From the NCBI GenBank assembly GCA_963797335.1, contig CAWCOU010000006.1, forward strand, positions 186,001 through 250,000: DNA of 64,000 nucleotides. Reading direction: 5' to 3'. Positions 36,891 to 45,021 of this stretch are shown here, one piece after another (within the stretch, counting starts at the first letter, position 1; every line of letters begins with the position of its first letter). A program made the position numbers and the translations under genes. The notes under the pieces are model-generated. The model saw only the letters and a program-made list of their open reading frames with translations, was not told the DNA's origin and ran no database searches. The DNA comes from CAWCOU01 sp963797335. Lineage in GTDB: Bacteria; Pseudomonadota; Gammaproteobacteria; JAURND01.

Positions 36891-36932
36891 CTGTGTTTTC
36901 CCGAAGGCTGGCCGCAGCGGCAGTAGTCCCTC

Positions 36933-37406
36933 TTAATAAACGCGGTAACGACCTTGATAACCACGCATTAGCATATAAATCCATGGCCAGAGGATAGCAC
37001 TAATAATGCCGGGTAACCAATATACCCAATTGACCATCACCCCACCGGATAATCCCCAAATCCAGAATTTGAAGGTCTGAAACAGGATGATGAATAAGAA
37101 AATAACAATTCCTTGTTGCCACAAGGGGAATAATCGAATCAGTGGTGCAAATCGAACGGTGATGTAAGAGACGAGAACGTAAACTAAGGCGTGTTCACCC
37201 AGCAATGTGCCTGTCAGCAAATCCATGAGTATACCCATAGAGAAAGCGACATTCACACCCACTCGATCAGGCAGGACTAATGCCCAATAGAATAGCGTTA
37301 ACACCACCCATTCGGGTCGCAGCCAAACCGCCCAGGAAGGCACGGGAATAATTTCCAGTAACAAGGCCACTAATAAACTAAGGGCAACGACAATAAAAGT
37401 TTTCAT
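36933..37406 (-). CDS. mreD: Rod shape-determining protein MreD
   Basis: A 157-residue inner-membrane protein with about five helices; RPEWVVLTLFYWALVLPDRVGV and the final LPGIISAILWPWIYMLMRGYQGRYRV match MreD. It is part of the elongasome with MreB and MreC. Unusually, about 300 bases including a MITE-like element separate it from mreC, with which it is normally tightly coupled. No clear own promoter was identified. Confidence 0.92.
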   Translation of the reverse strand: MKTFIVVALSLLVALLLEIIPVPSWAVWLRPEWVVLTLFYWALVLPDRVGVNVAFSMGILMDLLTGTLLGEHALVYVLVSYITVRFAPLIRLFPLWQQGIVIFLFIILFQTFKFWIWGLSGGVMVNWVYWLPGIISAILWPWIYMLMRGYQGRYRVY

Positions 37407-37482
37407 CGGATATCATCAATGGTTGTGAAAACAAGTTAAATCTATAATCTTCCCAAGAAAATATATCCTTCTCACAAGGCTA

Positions 37483-37674
37483 AGGTATGCACACATCTTT
37501 TTTAGTCAACTGTGAGTAGGCACTGGATTAACGATTAGCACTGTAATCCCCCTCTCCCGCGCGAGGAGTTTGGACAAAAGCTGCAAACCTATTCGCGGGA
37601 GAGGGGGCTTACAGTGCTAACCCCTAATCTAATACTCACTCACAGCCCTGACTGAAAAAGATGTGTGCATACCC
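37483..37674 (-). mobile_element. MITE-like element, copy C (192 bp), inside the mre operon
   Basis: TA-flanked (37481-37482, 37675-37676), with TIRs aggtatgcacacatct and agatgtgtgcataccc. It carries only one internal hairpin unit (ctctcccgcgcgagg...ttcgcgggagaggg) between ttagcactgtaa-type arms, so it looks like an internal-deletion form of the 291-295-bp copies. Its strand is arbitrary because it is nearly palindromic. Confidence 0.75.
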
Positions 37675-37707
37675 TAACCCACAAGGGGAGAAGGAGATGT
37701 TATATCG

Positions 37708-38646
37708 CTATTGAGTTACTAAGCGCGCAACCGTTTTATTATGGCTGTTCGCTGCGCTTTTACTCGTTTTTGTTTTAGTTGACGAAGTGGTTGGCGATGA
37801 CGGATTTTTGGCTTGAATTTCTGTCGTACTCGGCGGCCAAACCAGCACCACCAGCTGCGCTTGATCCACATGCGCGCTCGGCTTCACATTAATAATAGCA
37901 AAACGATCGCTGGCTGTTTTTTTCACCGATACCACTCTTCCAACCGGATAACCAAAAGGAAATCGCCCACCCAAACCAGAGGTGACAAAAAAATCACCCA
38001 CCGCAATATCGGCTGTGTCGGGAATATTAAGCAGGGTTAAGTGATTGGCATAGCCTCGCCCCGCGAGAATGGAGCGCATACCATTGCGGTTATTTTGTAC
38101 AGGAATCGCGCTGCGACCATCCGTAATCAACAACACTCGACTGGTTTTCGGGCTAACTTCGATGACCTGGCCCATGACACCATACGCATCTAGAACCGAT
38201 TGCCCGACAAAAACACCATCAGCTTGCCCCTTATCCAAAATCACTTCTTGATTCATGGGGTCCAGCGCCGCATCCAAAATCTGAGCAACTAACGCTCGAC
38301 CGGATAAATGCACAGAAGAACTCATCAACTCGCGCAGTTGTAAATTTTCTCGCTCCAGCGCCAGCAAGCGTTGCAATTTTGCTTGCAGCAATAACTGTCT
38401 AGCCCGTAGCTGCGCGTTCTCTTCTAAGACTTCTTGCTGGGAAGTAAAATTCGTTTCTACCCAGCGAATGAATTTGATCGGTTTATCCACCAGGGATTGC
38501 ACCGGATATATCACCACCGTCAGCTGTGAACGCAAGGCGTCGACATAGCTGAACTGATGATTTAACACCATCAGTGCAATAGAGCAAAAGATTAAGATGG
38601 TGGCGCGCAAACCCAATAAGGGCCGGCGTTTAAACAACGGTTTAAT
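37708..38646 (-). CDS. mreC: Rod shape-determining protein MreC, probable ATT start
   Basis: A bitopic inner-membrane scaffold: one N-terminal helix (LRATILIFCSIALMVLNHQF), a coiled coil (about 65-105, ENAQLRARQLLLQAKLQRL and on) and the periplasmic beta domain with GQSVLDAYGVMGQVIEV and SGLGGRFPFGYPVGRV. The best ordinary start, TTG at 38637, is 18 bases from the Shine-Dalgarno ggag at the end of mreB. An ATT at 38646 is nine bases from it and yields (M)KPLFKRRP, matching the MKPIF start of E. coli MreC, so I start it there. It lies 6 bases after the mreB stop. Confidence 0.85.
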   Translation of the reverse strand: MKPLFKRRPLLGLRATILIFCSIALMVLNHQFSYVDALRSQLTVVIYPVQSLVDKPIKFIRWVETNFTSQQEVLEENAQLRARQLLLQAKLQRLLALERENLQLRELMSSSVHLSGRALVAQILDAALDPMNQEVILDKGQADGVFVGQSVLDAYGVMGQVIEVSPKTSRVLLITDGRSAIPVQNNRNGMRSILAGRGYANHLTLLNIPDTADIAVGDFFVTSGLGGRFPFGYPVGRVVSVKKTASDRFAIINVKPSAHVDQAQLVVLVWPPSTTEIQAKNPSSPTTSSTKTKTSKSAANSHNKTVARLVTQ

Positions 38647-38652
38647 GTTTTA

Positions 38653-39699
38653 CTACTCCTTCGATAAGAAGCCATCTCCAAATACGTGCATCATTTCCAA
38701 AGCGCGACCACCGCCACGAGCAACGCAGGTGAGTGGATCTTCAGCAATGATAACGGGTAGGCCTGTCTCTTCCATTAGTAATCGGTCTAGGTCTTTCAAT
38801 AATGCGCCGCCTCCGGTTAACACCATGCCACGCTCTGCGATGTCGGAGGATAATTCGGGCGGAATTTTCTCTAATGCATCGCGCACCGCGGCGACAATGC
38901 CAGTTAATGGTTCTTGCAATGCTTCTAGAATTTCGTTGCTGTTCATGACGAAGCTGCGCGGCACCCCTTCGGCTAAATTTCGACCACGGACTTCAATTTC
39001 ACGAACTTCGCTGCTGGGGAAGGCAGCGCCTATGTCTTGTTTAATGCGTTCGGCAGTGGCTTCACCGATCAATGTGCCGTAGTTTCGACGCACATAGTTG
39101 ACAATCGCATCGTCGAAACGATCGCCACCAATACGCACGGAGGCTGAATAAACAATACCATTCAGAGAAATAATGGCCACTTCAGTGGTGCCGCCGCCAA
39201 TATCAACGACCATAGAACCACTGGCTTCTTCCACGGGTAGACCAGCGCCCATGGCCGCTGCCATCGGTTCTTCAATGAGGAAAACTTCACGTGCGCCAGC
39301 GCCTAGAGCGGATTCACGGATCGCTCGACGCTCCACTTGCGTAGAACCGCAAGGTACGGAAACCAACACGCGGGGGCTAGGCTTGAATACTCGGCTTTCA
39401 TGTACTTTGTGTATAAAATGTTGCAGCATTTTTTCAGTTACGAAGAAATCCGCGATGACGCCATCTTTTAAAGGACGGGTGGCGGTAATATTCGCCGGGG
39501 TGCGACCTAGCATGCGCTTGGCTTCTACGCCCACTGCAACGACGTGGGTCTGACCTGAATGCTGGTCCATGCGCACGGCGACGACGGAGGGTTCGTTGAG
39601 GACAATGCCTTTTTCACGCACATAGATCAGTGTATTGGCCGTTCCTAAGTCAATGGATAAATCATTTGAAAAAATACCGAAAAACTTTTTAAATAACAT
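38653..39699 (-). CDS. mreB: Actin-like cell-shape protein MreB
   Basis: The 348-residue product is almost the length of E. coli MreB. It shows the membrane-binding N-terminus MLFKKFFG, phosphate-1 loop LSIDLGTANTLIYV, GGGTTEVAIISL (phosphate 2) and VLTGGGALLKDLD (adenosine). It polymerises under the inner membrane to guide lateral cell-wall growth. The open frame runs seven codons further up, but MLFKKFFG is the conserved start and ggatgag precedes it. It is the first gene of mreBCD, divergent from gatCAB. Confidence 0.97.
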   Translation of the reverse strand: MLFKKFFGIFSNDLSIDLGTANTLIYVREKGIVLNEPSVVAVRMDQHSGQTHVVAVGVEAKRMLGRTPANITATRPLKDGVIADFFVTEKMLQHFIHKVHESRVFKPSPRVLVSVPCGSTQVERRAIRESALGAGAREVFLIEEPMAAAMGAGLPVEEASGSMVVDIGGGTTEVAIISLNGIVYSASVRIGGDRFDDAIVNYVRRNYGTLIGEATAERIKQDIGAAFPSSEVREIEVRGRNLAEGVPRSFVMNSNEILEALQEPLTGIVAAVRDALEKIPPELSSDIAERGMVLTGGGALLKDLDRLLMEETGLPVIIAEDPLTCVARGGGRALEMMHVFGDGFLSKE

Positions 39700-39723
39700 G
39701 AATATCTCATCCAAAAGCATTGA

Positions 39724-39746
39724 AAAAATCGCCGTAAGCGATTTTT
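39724..39746 (-). promoter_or_regulatory. Terminator-like hairpin in the mreB leader
   Basis: In the mreB transcript AAAAATCGC and GCGATTTTT form a perfect 9-bp stem with a 5-base loop, ending in a T run, about 25 bases before the start codon and after the predicted promoter. It could act as an attenuator or leader stabiliser. Confidence 0.45.
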
Positions 39747-39768
39747 AATAAATAAAGTGAAGAACCCC

Positions 39769-39798
39769 AGTATAAATGGTGGCCATTCCGTCTGACAA
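39769..39798 (-). promoter_or_regulatory. Predicted mreB promoter
   Basis: On the minus strand TTGTCA (39798-39793) and TATACT (39774-39769) are spaced by 18 bases. It lies 70 bases upstream of the mreB start codon. Confidence 0.55.
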
Positions 39799-39945
39799 CT
39801 TTCGCTTTAAAATAACTATGATTATTTACGCGTTAGGGATTTAAGTCAAACTGATTTTTTTGTACAGAGCCACAAAGCCCCCGGGAGCGCGGCCCGGCTT
39901 GCCCATATGCGTCAACCGAAGCTTATCAATATCTTTCTCCTAAGA

Positions 39946-40090
39946 TATCCTTCTCCCCTTGTGGGAGAAGGTGCCGAAGGCGGATGAGGGGTTTAAAATA
40001 AACAAAATTCATTATTTTTTTAAAGAATATTGCCCAAGATCCCCCTCATCCGCCCTTACGGGCACCTTCTCCCACCAGGGGAGAAGGATA
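39946..40090. repeat. Inverted pair of REP-like units
   Basis: tatccttctccccttgtggg opens the left unit, which continues with agaaggtgccgaaggcggat. The right unit is its reverse complement (atccgcccttacgggcacct, then gagaaggata), with about 60 AT-rich bases between. The same unit occurs singly at 22080. It occupies most of the mreB-gatC divergent region not used by promoters. Confidence 0.7.
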
Positions 40091-40131
40091 TTTATAAGCT
40101 ATGGGCGGCTGGCCCGAGTTATAAAGACTTA

Positions 40132-40161
40132 TTGAAGCGTAAGCCATAACACCGTTATAAT
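40132..40161 (+). promoter_or_regulatory. Predicted gatCAB promoter
   Basis: TTGAAG (40132-40137) and a perfect TATAAT (40156-40161) are spaced by 18 bases, about 50 bases before gatC. Confidence 0.6.
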
Positions 40162-40212
40162 TACCTATTTACTACGTCGCCCTCAAGCGACCTCTTCCCC
40201 CCTACCAACCAC

Positions 40213-40536
40213 ATGATAACAGGGTTTCCCTTGACAACAAATACAACCGTAATCACAGAACAAGAAGTTAAAAAGGTGGCCAACTTGGCACGCTTACGCA
40301 TCACCAGCGAAGAAGCCGTCAAACACGCCAAAAATTTAAGCGAAATTCTAGATATGATTGCTCACGTCAGCAGCCGAGATACGAAAGGTGTCGTGCCTAT
40401 GTCCTCCCCTTTTGCTCAGGCAACGCTGGCATTACGAGAGGATATCGTGACCGAGACTAATCAGCGACAGCTGTTACAACGTTGCGCACCTCAAGTTGAG
40501 AGCGGATTGTATTTAGTACCACTCGTCATTGAATGA
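40213..40536 (+). CDS. gatC: Asp-tRNA(Asn)/Glu-tRNA(Gln) amidotransferase subunit C
   Basis: A small subunit (about 107 residues) that stabilises GatA-GatB. VITEQEVKKVANLARLRITSEE and LSEILDMI at the N-terminus, then LREDIVTE, are the GatC pattern. The ATG at 40213 has no clear ribosome site; a TTG at 40231 preceded by aggg is an alternative. First gene of gatCAB, with gatA 49 bases on. Confidence 0.92.
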   Translation: MITGFPLTTNTTVITEQEVKKVANLARLRITSEEAVKHAKNLSEILDMIAHVSSRDTKGVVPMSSPFAQATLALREDIVTETNQRQLLQRCAPQVESGLYLVPLVIE

Positions 40537-40585
40537 GCTATTTCTCTGCCCATAGCCACACTATTAATCTAAAGAGTTCTTAACC

Positions 40586-42043
40586 ATGACTTATAAAACT
40601 CTCGCTACTCTTTCTAAAGAATTAACGGCCAAACATTATTCCAGTCGTGAAATCACTGAATTTTATTTGCAACGCATCGAACAGCACAACCCGCAATTGA
40701 ACGGATTTATCACGGTGACCGCAGAACAAGCGATTGCCAGCGCCAGCGCAGCAGATGAGCGCCGTGCCCGCGGCGACAATCACCCCTTACTGGGCGTGCC
40801 TATCGCGCATAAAGATATCTTTTGCACCCAAGGGGTACGAACCACGTGTGGCTCAAAGATGCTCGATAATTTTATTTCTCCTTATGATGCGCACGTCGTT
40901 GAACGATGCCAAGACGTCGGTATGGTGAACCTAGGCAAAACCAATATGGATGAATTTGCCATGGGTTCCTCAAATGAAACCAGCTTCTACGGTCCCGTGA
41001 AAAATCCGTGGGATTTACAGCGAGTACCCGGCGGTTCTTCCGGCGGTTCGGCGGCTGTCGTTGCCGCCGGCCTGGCTCCAGTCAGTACCGGTACCGATAC
41101 GGGCGGTTCGATACGGCAACCCGCTGCATTATGTGGAATCACCGGTCTTAAACCCACGTACGGTCGAGTGTCTCGCTACGGCATGATTGCCTTTGCTTCC
41201 AGCCTGGATCAGGCCGGAATATTAGCGCTTTCGGCCGAAGATTGCGCCATGCTGTTGGCGGTGATGGCCGGCTACGATGCCAGGGATTCAACTTGCATTT
41301 CACAACCGGTGCCAGATTATACGGCCAGCTTGCACGAATCCTTACAGGGAGTACGCATCGGCTTACCTAAAGAATATTTTGCGCAGGGCAATGATGCTGG
41401 GATAAGCGCAGCGGTAGAGGAAGTGATTCAGCAATATAAAAAGCTAGGCGTTGAGTTTCGAGAAATTTCCTTACCCAGCACTTCATTGTCAGTCTCCATT
41501 TACTACGTGGTTGCACCTGCCGAATGCTCCTCGAATTTAGCCCGCTTCGATGGTGTGCGTTACGGCTATCGCTGTGAAAATCCCGTTAATTTATTGGATT
41601 TGTACGAAAGAACCCGCAGTGAAGGTTTTGGTGAGGAAGTGAAACGGCGAATCATGATTGGTACGTATGTATTATCCGCCAGTTATTACGATGCCTACTA
41701 TTTACAAGCGCAAAGACTTCGACAGGTTATCAGTGATGAATTTCGGCAAGCCTTTACGGAAGTCGATTTTATCTTATCGCCAGCAACCCCTACCCCTGCC
41801 TTTAAATTAGGTGAAAAAAGCACAGATCCGGTTAGCATGTACCTTTCGGACGTTTATACGATTCCGGCGAATCTCACTGGTCTTCCCGCTTTATCGATGC
41901 CGGCAGGTTTGGTGCAAGGATTGCCAGTCGGTGTGCAATTAATCGGGCCGCATTTCTCCGAAGCTAAATTATTAAACGCAGCTCATCAATACCAACAACA
42001 CACGGATTGGCATAACAAGAATCCATCTTCTTATACTTTATAG
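40586..42043 (+). CDS. gatA: Asp-tRNA(Asn)/Glu-tRNA(Gln) amidotransferase subunit A
   Basis: This amidase subunit releases ammonia from glutamine for transamidation. The 485-residue product keeps the Ser-cisSer-Lys triad: Lys76 (VPIAHKDIF), Ser151 (GGSSGGSAA) and Ser175 (TGTDTGGSIRQPA), with the spacing known for the family. Presence of gatCAB implies that asparaginyl- or glutaminyl-tRNA is made, at least in part, through misacylated tRNA. Gap of 12 bases to gatB. Confidence 0.97.
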   Translation: MTYKTLATLSKELTAKHYSSREITEFYLQRIEQHNPQLNGFITVTAEQAIASASAADERRARGDNHPLLGVPIAHKDIFCTQGVRTTCGSKMLDNFISPYDAHVVERCQDVGMVNLGKTNMDEFAMGSSNETSFYGPVKNPWDLQRVPGGSSGGSAAVVAAGLAPVSTGTDTGGSIRQPAALCGITGLKPTYGRVSRYGMIAFASSLDQAGILALSAEDCAMLLAVMAGYDARDSTCISQPVPDYTASLHESLQGVRIGLPKEYFAQGNDAGISAAVEEVIQQYKKLGVEFREISLPSTSLSVSIYYVVAPAECSSNLARFDGVRYGYRCENPVNLLDLYERTRSEGFGEEVKRRIMIGTYVLSASYYDAYYLQAQRLRQVISDEFRQAFTEVDFILSPATPTPAFKLGEKSTDPVSMYLSDVYTIPANLTGLPALSMPAGLVQGLPVGVQLIGPHFSEAKLLNAAHQYQQHTDWHNKNPSSYTL

Positions 42044-42055
42044 AGGCTATCGATC

Positions 42056-43495
42056 ATGCAATGGGAACCTGTCATTGGCCTGGAAGTACACGTCCAACTG
42101 GCCACTCGATCAAAATTATTTTCTGGCTCTTCTACAACTTACGGTGCAGAACCAAACACTCAAGCTTCCATTATTGATTTGGGATTTCCAGGCGTATTAC
42201 CCAGCTTGAATCGCGAAGCCGTACGTATGGCCATCAAATTTGGTCTTAGCATTCAAGCGGAATTAGCGCGTCGATCCGTGTTCGCCCGCAAGAATTATTT
42301 TTATCCAGATTTACCTAAAGGTTACCAAATCAGCCAGCATGACTTGCCTATCGTCGGGCGTGGTAGCCTTGCCATTACCCTAGAAGATGGAACGGAACGG
42401 CACATTGGTATTACTCGTGCCCACCTGGAAGAAGATGCCGGTAAATCCTTGCACGAAGGATTATTGGGCATGTCTGGCATTGATCTTAATCGCGCCGGAA
42501 CACCCTTATTAGAAATCGTTTCTGAACCGGAATTACGTTCGGCTAAAGAAGCCGTGGCTTATCTAAAAACATTGCATGGACTGGTGCGTTATTTGGAAAT
42601 TAGTGATGGTAATATGCAAGAAGGTTCGTTTCGTTGCGATGCCAACGTATCCGTGCGCCGTCGCGGCGATACTCAATTAGGTACTCGACGCGAAATTAAA
42701 AATGTCAATTCGTTTCGGTTTGTCGAAAGAGCCATCCTTTATGAAATAGAACAGCAAATCGCTATTCTAGAATCAGGCGGTAAGGTCGATCAGCAAACGG
42801 TTTTATACGATGCCGATAAAAATGAAACTCGCCCGATGCGCAGCAAAGAAGAGGCGAATGATTACCGTTATTTTCCAGACCCCGATCTACTGCCTTTGGA
42901 ATTATCCGAAACATTCATTGAGGAGATTCGCGTCACTCTTCCCGAATTACCCTGGGAAAAACACCAGCGTTTTATTCGTGACTACGAACTAAGCGAATAC
43001 GATGCCAGCATACTGGCGGGTGAGCGGGAGTTGGCTACTTATTTTGAAGATACCTTACAAGCCATTGCCACTCCTGGTTCGGCAAAGCTGGCCGCGAATT
43101 GGATCATAGGCGACCTCCTGGGCGCGCTGAATAAAGCGAATCTCACCATCAGCCAATCACCGATTACTCCTCAACAGTTAGCCGGTATTATCAAACGCAT
43201 TGCCGATAATACGATTTCTGGGAAAATTGCTAAAACGGTATTTGAAGGCGTTTGGCAAGGTCAAGGTGATGCCGATCTATTGATTGCCCAACAAGGTTTA
43301 ACGCAAATTACCGATGAAGCAGCGATTGCTACGATTATTGATGAAGTAGTTGCCGCTCACCCGGATCAAGCCGGCCAATATCGCGCTGGCAAAGAAGCTT
43401 TGTTTGGTTTTTTTGTCGGTCAGGTGATGAAAGCCACGAAAGGAAAAGCGAATCCCGGTCAAGTAAATGCGTTGCTGAAAAAGAAACTGAGTTAA
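42056..43495 (+). CDS. gatB: Asp-tRNA(Asn)/Glu-tRNA(Gln) amidotransferase subunit B
   Basis: The 479-residue kinase-like subunit activates the misacylated aminoacyl group. Characteristic are IGLEVHVQLATRSKLFSG, YFYPDLPKGYQISQ, HLEEDAGKSLHEG, RCDANVSVRR and the helical C-terminal YqeY-like domain ending KATKGKANPGQVNALLKKKL. It is the last gene of gatCAB; repeats, not a clear terminator, follow. Confidence 0.97.
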   Translation: MQWEPVIGLEVHVQLATRSKLFSGSSTTYGAEPNTQASIIDLGFPGVLPSLNREAVRMAIKFGLSIQAELARRSVFARKNYFYPDLPKGYQISQHDLPIVGRGSLAITLEDGTERHIGITRAHLEEDAGKSLHEGLLGMSGIDLNRAGTPLLEIVSEPELRSAKEAVAYLKTLHGLVRYLEISDGNMQEGSFRCDANVSVRRRGDTQLGTRREIKNVNSFRFVERAILYEIEQQIAILESGGKVDQQTVLYDADKNETRPMRSKEEANDYRYFPDPDLLPLELSETFIEEIRVTLPELPWEKHQRFIRDYELSEYDASILAGERELATYFEDTLQAIATPGSAKLAANWIIGDLLGALNKANLTISQSPITPQQLAGIIKRIADNTISGKIAKTVFEGVWQGQGDADLLIAQQGLTQITDEAAIATIIDEVVAAHPDQAGQYRAGKEALFGFFVGQVMKATKGKANPGQVNALLKKKLS

Positions 43496-43501
43496 ACTGG
43501 T

Positions 43502-43560
43502 GTTAGCACTGTACCCACCTCTCCCGCGAAAAAAGTTTGTATAAGATCACCGACCTTTAA
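43502..43560 (+). repeat. Solo half-arm of the DUF559-cassette repeat
   Basis: gttagcactgtacccacctc begins a stretch matching one cassette arm through tctcccgcg, agtttgtataagatcacc and gaccttt, but it lacks the second half of the palindrome. It directly follows gatB. Confidence 0.6.
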
Positions 43561-43592
43561 TATAGAGAAATTGTAACTACTCACTCCTAACT

Positions 43593-43680
43593 ACGTCGTC
43601 CCGAGGCTTGTCCGCGGGATCCAGAAAAAAGCCTATAAAAATCTCCTTCTGAATCCCGCGGACAAGCCGCGGGACGACGT
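43593..43680. repeat. Long palindromic REP-like element
   Basis: acgtcgtcccg at the left and cgggacgacgt at the right bracket inner arms cttgtccgcgggatccag and gaatcccgcggacaagccgc. A relative is at 48669. This type is widespread as intergenic hairpins in proteobacteria. Confidence 0.65.
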
Positions 43681-44381
43681 GCTAGCAGTTACGAAAAATT
43701 AATTCTTTGCTTATTCCCCATTTGGAAAAAATAAAAAGGCTGGTTTTCGTCATTGCGTTCGCAGTTCGACAGTTCAAACCAGACTGAAATTTTTTGGATC
43801 GCGACTGCGCCCGCAATGATGGGCGAATTGATAAAAAAATTAATTATTAATTTAATTCTATTTTTTTATTCATAGCTAAATATCATGACCATGGCGAGAT
43901 TGCTAAGCACAAAAAACTTCAGCTTTTCCTAGACACTTCGTTTCGCTCACAAGACAGTTCTAATTTTAGTTTCTTACTAATGATCTTAACGTTCTACCAG
44001 GATGTCACCTACCCTGCGTTTAAAAATTTTAATATTTGATAAGAAATAATGATAAAAATTAAAACTTTTTCTAGCAATTCTTAGCTTATTAAAAATAAAA
44101 TCTTAATATAGTTCTTTATTAAAATCCTACTCATCATATAAGAAAAAATATTTGCAAAAGTATTGAAGCGAAGTGCATAATGCGCCGAATACAATTGAAA
44201 ACGTAGTAAAACTTTAAATTAATTTAATCATTTAAACGTAATCATTTTTTACAAATAACTATTTTTTTAATTATCTCTGATTCTTAGCTCATCAGACGAT
44301 CTTTAAAAAGCTTTCATTAGTTATTCTTGTTTGTGCAAAATAATTACAATTATTCTTTGATTCTTACCTATGGAGACAAGG
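43681..44381. other. AT-rich gene-free interval upstream of the winged-helix gene
   Basis: About 700 bases without a convincing reading frame. Near 43747-43820 is a degraded cgtcattgcg...gcaatgatggg palindrome; the rest is strongly AT-rich. I did not find a clear promoter, although the regulator at 44382 must be read from here. Confidence 0.5.
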
Positions 44382-44798
44382 ATGAGAACATTATTTCACA
44401 TAGAAAATGCACCTTCAGGAGATGGATTACGCTCAGGGCTGAGCTGCTTTTCGCAGAATTTAAACTGGCTGGGAGCGGATCTTTCCACCGCTGACACCAT
44501 TGACGCGGTTGATTTATCGGAAATCCGTTTGGATGCAGCCTCACGCACTGTTTTTATCAATGACGAATATTTAGAGCTATCACGACAGGAATTTGCGTTA
44601 TTGCAAACATTTACTGAGAATGCTGATCGTGTTTTATCTCGACAGGAATTGAAAAAGATGCTTTATGGCGAGGACCATGATATTAATAGCAATGTCTTAG
44701 AAGTTTATATTCACAGCTTACGAAAAAAATTGGGGCATGATTTTATTAGAACGATTCGCGGAGTCGGTTATGTCGTTCGAATGTCTAAAACTCCTTAA
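44382..44798 (+). CDS. Stand-alone OmpR/PhoB-type winged-helix regulator (no receiver domain)
   Basis: The 138-residue product has an unplaced N-terminus of about 45 residues and then a complete winged-helix domain: EIRLDAASRTVFINDEYLELSRQEFALL, RVLSRQELKKMLYG, SNVLEVYIHSLRKKLG and the wing FIRTIRGVGYVV. The phospho-acceptor receiver domain of normal response regulators is missing, so control by a histidine kinase is not expected. The ATG at 44382 follows ggagacaagg; the ATG at 44370 lies before that site. A good terminator follows. No sensor gene is nearby. Confidence 0.8.
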   Translation: MRTLFHIENAPSGDGLRSGLSCFSQNLNWLGADLSTADTIDAVDLSEIRLDAASRTVFINDEYLELSRQEFALLQTFTENADRVLSRQELKKMLYGEDHDINSNVLEVYIHSLRKKLGHDFIRTIRGVGYVVRMSKTP

Positions 44799-44808
44799 CC
44801 TTGCAATC

Positions 44809-44846
44809 CGCACTTTAAGCTAAGCTTTTCAAAGTGCGAATTTTTT
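44809..44846 (+). terminator. Intrinsic terminator of the winged-helix gene
   Basis: cgcacttt (44809-44816) pairs with aaagtgcg (44831-44838), the loop adding an aagct/agctt pairing, followed by aatttttt. Confidence 0.75.
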
Positions 44847-44878
44847 GCAACTATTCAGCACAAGGCTGGAAGTGGCAC

Positions 44879-44997
44879 AAACGGTCAGATTTTTTCAAGG
44901 TCGCCCCTAAAAATTTAGAAAAAAGCGCAGCATACACAGAGTATATGAGCATTTTTTATAAATTTTTAGGGGTGAGATTGAGAAAATATGCCCGTTT
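44879..44997. repeat. Long imperfect hairpin repeat between convergent genes
   Basis: aaacggtcagattttttcaa at the left is mirrored by ttgagaaaatatgcccgttt at the right, with an inner perfect pair ccctaaaaattta/taaatttttaggg. Its outer layout (ggcacaaacg at one end, cgtttctatcctg at the other) resembles the 119-bp repeats at 46212 and 62806, so it may be a divergent relative. Confidence 0.6.
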
Positions 44998-45021
44998 CTA
45001 TCCTGTGGTGAATGGTTATGA

